Part shown: positions 1-6,363 of the stretch, piece by piece | Position numbering within the stretch: position 1 is the stretch's first letter | How the letters are laid out: each line of letters begins with the position of its first letter | Origin: Thermodesulfovibrionia bacterium | Lineage (GTDB): Bacteria > Nitrospirota > Thermodesulfovibrionia > UBA6902 | Assembly: GCA_947258735.1 (NCBI GenBank) | Contig: CAMYJJ010000092.1 | Span: 1 to 10,364, forward strand | DNA length: 10,364 bases | Direction of reading: 5' to 3' | Notes under the pieces: model-generated | Databases searched by the model: none | What the model was told of the DNA's origin: nothing | The model's input: the letters and a program-made list of their open reading frames with translations, nothing else | Translations under genes and position numbers: made by a program

Positions 1-2
1 AC

Positions 3-446
3 AAAATGCTTTTCAATCCAAGGTACGGTTCCCTGGGAATGGTGATCTTCCCTTACTATTTCTTTTTCGAAATGTTGGGCCCCGTTATTGAAGTACTTGG
101 CTATGTTGTTGTTCCCCTTTCATATATCTTTGGTATACTGAGCTTTCATTTTTTGATGCTCTTTCTTGCGCTTGCTATCTTCTATGGAATATTTCTGTCG
201 ACCATCGGTGTAATTTTGGGTGAGCTGACATACAGACGATATCCCCGGTGGAGGCATCTTTTTAAATTATTGCTCTACGGGGTGCTCGAAAATTTTGGTT
301 ACAGACAGATAAATTCTTTCTGGCGGTTCCAGGCAATACTGAACTACTTTTTTGGCAGAAGGAAATGGGAGCATGTTGAGGACAAGGGAATCAATGGCAT
401 GAACAATAATAACCATAAAAAAATAATTGACACGCATGGAACTTGA
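3..446 (+). CDS. Family-2 glycosyltransferase, C-terminal membrane part (PgaC/cellulose-synthase-like), 5' partial
   Basis: This is the C-terminal piece of a processive membrane glycosyltransferase; the frame is open to the window edge, so the ATG at 6 is probably internal and the catalytic GT-A domain lies upstream. Visible are two long hydrophobic stretches (about residues 10-43 and 48-72 counted from the ATG at 6), then a basic loop (TYRRYPRWRHLFK) and an amphipathic segment containing FGYRQINSFWRFQ followed by FFGRRKWEH. A 'GYRQ-N-WWR ... F-G-K-W' tail of this kind is typical of PgaC/IcaA-type and related GT2 synthases, which polymerise a sugar nucleotide and extrude the glycan through the inner membrane. 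The stop (444-446) lies inside the next gene, suggesting translational coupling. The sugar cannot be read from this fragment. The family call is firm; the exact polymer is unknown. Confidence 0.8.
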   Translation, partial: KMLFNPRYGSLGMVIFPYYFFFEMLGPVIEVLGYVVVPLSYIFGILSFHFLMLFLALAIFYGIFLSTIGVILGELTYRRYPRWRHLFKLLLYGVLENFGYRQINSFWRFQAILNYFFGRRKWEHVEDKGINGMNNNNHKKIIDTHGT

Positions 447-2841
447 GGAGCTTGGCTCACTGGCAATAAAAAGAGGAGACTTTCAGGAGGCCCTGAATAT
501 TTACCGAAGGGCTCTGGAAAAGGAGAAGAGCGTCACCAATTATTCTGGCATTGGGAAGGCATTCTATAACCTTGAAGACTTCCCGGCAGCTCGATGGGCA
601 TTTTACAAGGTGCTGGAGCGGCAGCAGAAAAACAGAGAAGCAGTTGACTATATCAGTATCATCGAAAACAGAACAAAAAGGACAGATACGCCAAACAGGC
701 AATCCCTGTTCAGAGTCTCCACGGATTACCTTGAAATCTACAAAGATGGCTGGAAGAAGTTTTTTTTGAAAGGTATAAATCTCGGCCTGGGACTTCCCGG
801 CCATTTCCCGGGGGAGTACGCGGTTAAGAAGGGGACCTACCTGACGTGGTTTAAGCAGATGGCAGAGATTGGCATCAACGCGATCCGGATATACACCGTG
901 CACCCGCCGTCTTTTTATGAGGCCTTATATGACTTTAATCAGTCAGATCAAAAAATATATCTGTTGCAGGGAATATGGTATGAACTCCCCCCCAAAAACA
1001 ATTTTTATGATAAACGTTTTGACGAAAAAATAAAGGATGATTTAAAAAATGCAGTTGATGTGATTTATGGCAATGCTGACCTGCCTGATAAGCCGGGCTA
1101 TGCTTCCGGCATATATGGAACAGATATTTCTCCTTATACACTGGCATTCATTTTTGGAAGGGAATGTGAGAGTACTGTTGTCAGGGAATTTAATGAACGC
1201 AGAGGCAGGGAACTCTCTGATTACGGAGGAGCATTTTTAAGTATGCGCAGGGGAACGCCCTTTGAGGTATGGGTGACGCGGACGTGTGATATTCTGCAAC
1301 AGTATGAGCATGAACAATATGGATATTCTCATCCCCTCTCTGTTACGAACTGGCCCACACTGGACCCGCTTTACCACCCTTCTGAGACTGCCCAGGAAAG
1401 AGAATTTATGTTGCAGGGTATTGCTGTTGATGCGACCAGAGGATATGCCGGAATGCAGGAAGATACGGAATCATTGGATGTCGCAAAGATCAAGGTTGAG
1501 CAAGGAAGTGGATTTTTTGCCACATACCATCCGTATCCATACTATCCTGACTTTATGAACAATGATTACCTGGATGCTGATGAACCATATCGTGCATATC
1601 TCAAGGACCTTAAAAGACATCATGGCGACCAGCCCGTTCTTGCAGCGGAATTTGGGGTGCCGAGCAGCAGGGATATAGCGCACTGGCACAGGCAAGGGTG
1701 GCATCACGGCGGCCATAATGAGGAAAAACAGGGTGAAATTAATGGACGGATGATGAAGGCGATTTATGAGGCGGGCATGGCAGGAGGGATCGTCTTCAGC
1801 TGGTATGATGAGTGGTTTAAAAAAAACTGGATGTTCTTTTCCTATTACATACCGGGTGATCGAAAACCATTGTGGTTTAATCTGCAGGACCCGGAAGAAA
1901 ATTATGGTCTGCTCAGCACCTACCCGGGCTATCCTGAAAAAAAGGTCTATCTTGCCGGCCGTGATGAAGACTGGAAAAATGCCGTTCATCTCTACAGGAA
2001 AAAAGACAGCTCAATAACACGGACATTCGGCGATGGGTTCGATGAATCACGGAAGTTCGAAAAACTGCTGGTCCAGCATGACGAAGGATTTATGTATATC
2101 CGCATTGACATGATGGGGGAGATTGATCTGTCAAAAGCAAACTATGTAATAGGTCTCGATACCTGTTGTTCGGAGTATGGAGAATTTAAGCTCCCGAACA
2201 ACATGAAGCTCTCAGCCCCTGTCGGTTTAAAATTTCTCATCCAAATAACAGGTAAAGGTACGAGCAGAATACTGGTCTGCTCACACTATGACAAATATCT
2301 CAATGTCACGACTGACATGATAAAACCATTGAAATCAGAGCAGGGGGCATGGGTGCTTATGCAGAACAGAACGAATAACCGTCGAATAAGCAGAGATGAA
2401 AAACGGTTTTATCCATCCCGCACTTTTTCCATGAGTTCGCTCCGGTTCGGCAGCCTTGAAACAGGCAGGCCTGATTATAACTCCTGTGCAGATTTCTTTT
2501 TCAGCGGCAGCATGCTGGAACTTCGCATACCCTGGAGTCTGATCAATTTCACAGACCCGAGCTCAAAGACAGTGTTGTGGCAGGATAACAACGGTATGAC
2601 GAGGAAAACTGATGGCATCCGGATTATGGCTTTTTCATATAAACCTGAAGCAGGGCAACTGTTTGCACAGGCTACCGGTTCCCATACGAATGTGACAGAT
2701 CATCTGCCTGAGGTTCTCACTGCCGAAAACGTCATGACCTATACATGGAAGAACTGGAACGTTCCTTTGTATCACTCTTATAAAAAGGATAGTTACCATA
2801 TTTATAAAAATGTCCTCTCAACAATTCCGGAACTGGTGTGA
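436..2841 (+). CDS. TPR + glycoside-hydrolase-like TIM barrel + beta-sandwich protein of the exopolysaccharide operon
   Basis: About 801 aa from the ATG at 436 (a TTG at 427 is possible). An in-frame TAA at 424-426 excludes a longer N-terminus, so there is no signal peptide. Residues about 1-80 form two TPR-like helical pairs (GDFQEALNIYRRAL, EDFPAARWAFYKVL). Residues about 105-500 look like a clan GH-A type TIM barrel: INAIRIYTVHPPSFYEAL on an early strand, a likely acid/base Glu in IFGRECES (E243, preceded by Arg instead of the usual Asn), TNWPTLDPL at 304-312, TYHPYPYYPD around 365-372, a likely nucleophile Glu in LAAEFGVPSS (E405), and GGIVFSWYDEW at 450-460. Residues about 520-800 look like a beta-rich, CBM9/DOMON-like sandwich (YIRIDM, YVIGLDT). 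I recall this barrel type as a conserved family with unassigned substrate. It overlaps the glycosyltransferase by 11 nt and ends 1 nt before the deacetylase-like gene. Its role is probably glycan trimming or binding; the cytoplasmic location implied by the N-terminus is odd. Confidence 0.75.
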   Translation: MELEELGSLAIKRGDFQEALNIYRRALEKEKSVTNYSGIGKAFYNLEDFPAARWAFYKVLERQQKNREAVDYISIIENRTKRTDTPNRQSLFRVSTDYLEIYKDGWKKFFLKGINLGLGLPGHFPGEYAVKKGTYLTWFKQMAEIGINAIRIYTVHPPSFYEALYDFNQSDQKIYLLQGIWYELPPKNNFYDKRFDEKIKDDLKNAVDVIYGNADLPDKPGYASGIYGTDISPYTLAFIFGRECESTVVREFNERRGRELSDYGGAFLSMRRGTPFEVWVTRTCDILQQYEHEQYGYSHPLSVTNWPTLDPLYHPSETAQEREFMLQGIAVDATRGYAGMQEDTESLDVAKIKVEQGSGFFATYHPYPYYPDFMNNDYLDADEPYRAYLKDLKRHHGDQPVLAAEFGVPSSRDIAHWHRQGWHHGGHNEEKQGEINGRMMKAIYEAGMAGGIVFSWYDEWFKKNWMFFSYYIPGDRKPLWFNLQDPEENYGLLSTYPGYPEKKVYLAGRDEDWKNAVHLYRKKDSSITRTFGDGFDESRKFEKLLVQHDEGFMYIRIDMMGEIDLSKANYVIGLDTCCSEYGEFKLPNNMKLSAPVGLKFLIQITGKGTSRILVCSHYDKYLNVTTDMIKPLKSEQGAWVLMQNRTNNRRISRDEKRFYPSRTFSMSSLRFGSLETGRPDYNSCADFFFSGSMLELRIPWSLINFTDPSSKTVLWQDNNGMTRKTDGIRIMAFSYKPEAGQLFAQATGSHTNVTDHLPEVLTAENVMTYTWKNWNVPLYHSYKKDSYHIYKNVLSTIPELV

Positions 2842-2842
2842 A

Positions 2843-3613
2843 ATGATTATTTCGAGAAGATATTTCCTGAAACTCGGCGGCTTGCTGCTTGTATCGACAC
2901 TTATACCGCTGGAGAAATCCGCTGCCTTTTCTGCACAGATTCCTGTGCTGGTCTACCATAATATTTCTCATAAGGCACGGGATTTAAACACGGTAACTCC
3001 ATCAGCATTTGCCGCCCAGATGGAATGGCTGTTTTCCAACGGATACAGGACATTGCCCATCAACGGGTTGGAAAGGCATGTGGAAGATCATCATGCCAAA
3101 TCTCTGATTATTACGTTTGATCTCGGGTATGCATCATTTATGGATTATGCATATCCATTGCTTTATGAATATAATCTGAAGGCGACACTTAATGTATTGG
3201 GGAAATATGTCGGAACGTATATTATGAAAAACAGGCCGATGTTAAGTTGGGATGAATATCGCCATATTGTCGGGCAGGGTATTGTTGAGCTTGGCTGCCA
3301 TGAGCACAATATTCGCCCATCTTTACTGAATGGGGCATTGATTTCAGATAAGGAACGCACCAAAGACCTTCTGTCGTTCCAGGACCTTTTACAAAGCCAG
3401 ACAGGCAAAAAAACAGAAATCCTGACATTGAGTTCTGCTAATATTACACCGAAGATGATGGACGTGGCCAGGAAAACCGGTTTCAAATATATCCTGACCT
3501 CAGATCCTCAGCCAGTACATCACGATCGTGATCTCTATGAGGTGCCAAGACGTATAATAAACCATACGATCGATCTTGACCGCTTCAGGCAGAGCATAAG
3601 GAAAGACATATGA
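2843..3613 (+). CDS. Tat-exported polysaccharide-deacetylase-like protein (PgaB/IcaB-type fold), probable pseudoenzyme
   Basis: 256 aa from the ATG at 2843, chosen because it puts a textbook twin-arginine motif (SRRYFLK) at residues 4-10, followed by a hydrophobic stretch and a likely signal-peptidase site near AFSA/Q. The frame also allows an ATG at 2810, but its nearest Shine-Dalgarno is too far and it would bury the signal. The mature part starts like PgaB/IcaB (IPVLVYHNIS), then F-A-QM-WL--NGYRTLPI, then ITFDLGYASFMDYAYPLL and LKATLNVLGKYVG, all typical of carbohydrate esterase family 4 deacetylases. The catalytic motifs are broken. TFDDG reads TFDLG (D93 kept, the metal-binding Asp replaced by L94). 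In the His motif GCHEHNIRP only H153 remains: positions +4 and +5 are Ile and Arg. No third-motif PYG is found where LSSANITPK stands. Family membership is clear, but deacetylase activity is doubtful. The stop overlaps the next start as ATGA. Confidence 0.8.
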   Translation: MIISRRYFLKLGGLLLVSTLIPLEKSAAFSAQIPVLVYHNISHKARDLNTVTPSAFAAQMEWLFSNGYRTLPINGLERHVEDHHAKSLIITFDLGYASFMDYAYPLLYEYNLKATLNVLGKYVGTYIMKNRPMLSWDEYRHIVGQGIVELGCHEHNIRPSLLNGALISDKERTKDLLSFQDLLQSQTGKKTEILTLSSANITPKMMDVARKTGFKYILTSDPQPVHHDRDLYEVPRRIINHTIDLDRFRQSIRKDI

Positions 3614-5259
3614 GACAGGTAATGAAGATCATAGATTTTGCCTTTTGTGTTTTATTAGTTCTGGCGGGCTTTGCCTGTTTATTTACTCGTCTGTCCTTTG
3701 CCGCGGGTGACCTCATTATGGTCAGTGAAGCCAGAACAGATGATGATGCTGTATTGCCAGTCGAACAGGGAACATACGATGAGGCGATTGGAGAATACGA
3801 ACGACTGATTGCTGCTTCGGATAATTCACGTGATAAAGCCTTCCTTCATAAAAAGTTAGGCGAGATGTATGTAAAAAAAGACGATATGGGGAAGGCCGCT
3901 GATGAATTTATGCGTGCGCTGTCGCTCTACAGGTATTTCTCAGAAGAAGACAGGGTACAGATGGCTGTCTACATATCGTGGGCAGACAGGCTTGATGAAG
4001 CTATCGGGGTCCTGAGGCAGGTGTTATCAGAAAATCCTGATAATAATATGGCCCGGACTAACCTTGCCCGGACGTTATCGTGGGCCGGAAAACTTGACGA
4101 AGCCCTGTCAGAAGCAGATTCAGCGATTCGCCAGTCCCCTGACAATAAAGATGCAATATTAATTAAGGCAAATGCACTTAACTGGAAAGGCCGGAAGAAG
4201 GAAGCAATTCCTCTTTATGAAAGCCTTCTATCTGAAAAAGAAAGTTTTGATGCCCGGGTTGGCTTAACCTATTCACTGCTTGCTATTGGAAATGTGGGTG
4301 ATGCAAATAAGAGTTACCATCTGTTAACACCGCAGTATCCGTACCAGAAAAGAGAGTTCGGTAAATTAACGAGGCTCATCAACAAGCAGGCTCGACCGGG
4401 GTTTCGTACCGGATACAGCTATTACAATGATACAGATGATAATGAGTACCACCGGTATTCGCTGGACTATTTTTTTTATATGAACCGATGGAAAACTACG
4501 GTGGGCTACCGCTTCACTGATGCAGAAGACAGGACAAGGGATAATGATGCGCATGAGGTGACCATTAATGCCCATGCAAAATTATCAGATACAGTCGGGG
4601 CTGGTGGAGGGATAGGAATTGTCAGGATGAAAGACCCGGACCAGGATAATTTCTTTACATGGAACGTAAGAGCAGACAAGGACATTATGAAAGGGAGAGT
4701 CGGGGTCCATGCATCACGGCAGGGTCTGATTGATACCGCTGAACTCATAGAAAATGGAATCACGGTAACAACGCTCGGGGCCTCTCTTACACGAAATCTC
4801 ACAGAGGCATTTTCACTGTATGGCAGTTACAATTACAAGGATTTTTCGGATAGCAACAGTGCACATGATTTTCAGTTTATTCCCCGGCACAGATTAATAA
4901 GAAATAATCCGGCGGTTACCGTTGGTTATAAATTCAGATATCTTGATTATGAAAGACAGAGCGGCAATGGATATTTTGACCCGGATGATTTCTATTCACA
5001 CCAGATCTTTGCATCAGTATATTATGAAAATGATAAGATGTATATGCACGCTGAACCATATGCAGGGTATCAGTCATTCGAGCGAAATGGGGAACAGAGC
5101 GAGGATGTTATCGGCGGGGCCACAGGATCTCTTGGCCTGAAATTTAAAGGGAATGTTATTGTGGAATTTAATGCGGAGGGCGGTAGCTTTGCGGTCGAAT
5201 CGAGCTCTGGTTTTCGGTATTATCTAATCGGTGCGCGTATACTTTTCCCGTATCCATGA
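3610..5259 (+). CDS. PgaA-like exopolysaccharide export protein: TPR domain plus outer-membrane beta-barrel
   Basis: 549 aa. The ATG at 3610 has a good Shine-Dalgarno (AAGGA at 3598-3602, 7-nt spacing) and overlaps the previous stop in an ATGA. Residues 1-32 are a signal peptide (basic start, hydrophobic core FAFCVLLVLAGFACLF, cleavage near SFAA/G). Residues about 50-255 are TPR units (for example YDEAIGEYERLI, GKAADEFMRAL, LDEAIGVLRQVLSENPDN, LDEALSEADSAIRQSPDN, KEAIPLYESLL). From about residue 264 to the end the pattern alternates hydrophobic and polar residues with many Tyr, Phe and Gly, as in an outer-membrane barrel; its length would suit roughly 14-16 strands. The last strand (FRYYLIGARILF) is followed by PYP, so the usual terminal aromatic is not the last residue. 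The architecture matches PgaA: TPRs scaffold periplasmic partners and the barrel passes the polymer outward. It is the last gene of the operon. YaiO-type barrels are an alternative family name. Confidence 0.78.
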   Translation: MRQVMKIIDFAFCVLLVLAGFACLFTRLSFAAGDLIMVSEARTDDDAVLPVEQGTYDEAIGEYERLIAASDNSRDKAFLHKKLGEMYVKKDDMGKAADEFMRALSLYRYFSEEDRVQMAVYISWADRLDEAIGVLRQVLSENPDNNMARTNLARTLSWAGKLDEALSEADSAIRQSPDNKDAILIKANALNWKGRKKEAIPLYESLLSEKESFDARVGLTYSLLAIGNVGDANKSYHLLTPQYPYQKREFGKLTRLINKQARPGFRTGYSYYNDTDDNEYHRYSLDYFFYMNRWKTTVGYRFTDAEDRTRDNDAHEVTINAHAKLSDTVGAGGGIGIVRMKDPDQDNFFTWNVRADKDIMKGRVGVHASRQGLIDTAELIENGITVTTLGASLTRNLTEAFSLYGSYNYKDFSDSNSAHDFQFIPRHRLIRNNPAVTVGYKFRYLDYERQSGNGYFDPDDFYSHQIFASVYYENDKMYMHAEPYAGYQSFERNGEQSEDVIGGATGSLGLKFKGNVIVEFNAEGGSFAVESSSGFRYYLIGARILFPYP

Positions 5260-5366
5260 TTCTGTATTTTTTCGCCATTTCCTATTATTTTTCATGTCTT
5301 TAATCAAAGAACAGAAATCCTGTATATTTCTTGTTTAATAATTATTCAGTCCCTGTATCAGGTCGC

Positions 5367-5390
5367 AAATAAAAGCGGTTATTTTTTTTT
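5367..5390 (+). terminator. Weak AT-rich hairpin with T-tract, possible terminator of the exopolysaccharide operon
   Basis: Six-base arms AAATAA (5367-5372) and TTATTT (5379-5384) enclose the loop AAGCGG, and the T run continues to 5390. The stem is almost purely A-T, so termination strength is uncertain. An imperfect hairpin at 5305-5333 (inner arms ACAG/CTGT) and a short CCTG/CAGG hairpin at 5352-5362 lie upstream in the same spacer and could contribute. It sits between the export gene and the rpsL promoter, where a terminator is expected. Confidence 0.35.
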
Positions 5391-5400
5391 ATTCTGACTG

Positions 5401-5429
5401 TTGACAAAATTTTACAACCCTGATAAACT
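5401..5429 (+). promoter_or_regulatory. Sigma70-type promoter with extended -10 for the rpsL operon
   Basis: A perfect -35 box TTGACA at 5401-5406 is separated by 17 nt from TAAACT at 5424-5429. The -10 matches TATAAT at 4 of 6 positions and is preceded by TG one base upstream (5421-5422), an extended -10. Transcription would start around 5434-5437 and give a leader of about 60 nt. The leader contains a small hairpin with arms TTTTCC (5437-5442) and GGAAAA (5450-5455). It is the only convincing promoter seen in the window. Confidence 0.65.
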
Positions 5430-5498
5430 CTTTAGGTTTTCCCGTCGAAGGAAAAAATCATTATTAGCTATATAAATTGAGGTATTAACGGAGGCAAG

Positions 5499-5870
5499 TT
5501 GCCAACAATAGCACAATTAGTAAGGAAGGGCAGGAAAAAGCCGGTTTCATCGTCAAAGAGTAAGGCGTTGGAGAAGTGCCCTCAAAAGAGAGGTGTTTGT
5601 ACCAGGGTATACACAACAACTCCAAAGAAGCCTAACTCTGCACTCAGAAAAGTGGCAAGAATAAGGCTGACAAACAAAATGGAAGTCACCGCATATATTC
5701 CGGGAGTTGGACATAACCTGCAGGAACACTCCATTGTCCTCATACGAGGCGGCAGGGTAAAAGACCTTCCCGGTGTCAGATTTCATATTGTTCGAGGTGC
5801 CCTCGATACACTTGGTGTAGCTGATCGCAGACAGGGACGATCAAAATACGGCGCCAAGAGACCAAAATAA
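5499..5870 (+). CDS. rpsL: 30S ribosomal protein S12
   Basis: 123 aa, near-universal sequence of S12, which lines the decoding centre of the small subunit. The start is a TTG at 5499 ([12 protein letters not shown]) with GGAGG at 5490-5494, only 4 nt upstream; no ATG fits the conserved N-terminus. Key blocks are [17 protein letters not shown] (residues 39-55), GHNLQEHS and [12 protein letters not shown]. The residues where streptomycin resistance usually arises are wild type: K43, K88 and P91 (Met counted as 1). D89, the site methylthiolated by RimO in bacteria that have that enzyme, is present. It is first in the str operon and follows the promoter at 5401. The 22-nt gap to rpsG is too short to hold the S7 translational operator known from E. 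coli, so feedback control must differ or lie elsewhere. Confidence 0.98.
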   Translation: MPTIAQLVRKGRKKPVSSSKSKALEKCPQKRGVCTRVYTTTPKKPNSALRKVARIRLTNKMEVTAYIPGVGHNLQEHSIVLIRGGRVKDLPGVRFHIVRGALDTLGVADRRQGRSKYGAKRPK

Positions 5871-5892
5871 ATTTATTAATTAAGGTAAAGAT

Positions 5893-6363
5893 ATGCCAAG
5901 AAGAAGAGTAGCAGCTAAAAGAGAAATTTTGCCTGATCCCATTTACAACAGCAAAGTAGTGAGCAAGTTTGTAAATGCAATCATGAGCGACGGCAAGAAA
6001 TCTGTTGCAGAAAAAAACTGCTATGGAGCGTTTGACATCATAAAGGCAAAGACAGGAGATGATCCTTTAAAACTGTTCAAGACCGCGCTTGAAAATGTGA
6101 AACCCCATCTGGAGGTTAAATCCCGGAGAGTGGGAGGAGCAACGTATCAGGTGCCCATTGAGGTCAGGCCCCAGAGGAGACTGGCCCTTGCGTTCAGATG
6201 GATCATAAGCTTTGCCCAGAAAAGGGGAGAGCGTACCATGAGAGAAAAACTGGCCGCTGAACTGCTTGATGCGGCCAATAATACCGGATCATCAATTAAA
6301 AAGAGGGAAGATACCCACAAGATGGCTGATGCAAATAAAGCGTTTGCCCACTATAGATGGTAG
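5893..6363 (+). CDS. rpsG: 30S ribosomal protein S7
   Basis: 156 aa, the usual length for bacterial S7, the primary 16S rRNA-binding protein that organises the head of the small subunit near the E site. The N-terminus [23 protein letters not shown], the block [27 protein letters not shown], and the tail [12 protein letters not shown] are diagnostic. The ATG has an AAGG at 5882-5885 for ribosome binding. The stop (TAG 6361-6363) overlaps the proposed fusA start by 7 nt, which suggests coupled translation. Nothing in it is unusual. Confidence 0.98.
   Translation: MPRRRVAAKREILPDPIYNSKVVSKFVNAIMSDGKKSVAEKNCYGAFDIIKAKTGDDPLKLFKTALENVKPHLEVKSRRVGGATYQVPIEVRPQRRLALAFRWIISFAQKRGERTMREKLAAELLDAANNTGSSIKKREDTHKMADANKAFAHYRW

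Noticed and set aside
417..446. Possible programmed frameshift at the A7 run joining the glycosyltransferase to the TPR/GH gene
   Set aside because: Moving into the downstream frame at the A run meets the TAA at 424-426, so no fusion protein results; simple overlap and reinitiation explain the layout.
2810..2842. Earlier ATG for the deacetylase-like gene
   Set aside because: It would put 11 polar residues ahead of the Tat motif, and its nearest Shine-Dalgarno-like sequence is about 19 nt away; the ATG at 2843 is better placed.
5260..5498. CRISPR, tRNA or small gene in the largest spacer
   Set aside because: I see no regularly spaced repeats, cloverleaf or credible short ORF with a ribosome-binding site; only the weak hairpins and the promoter are supported.
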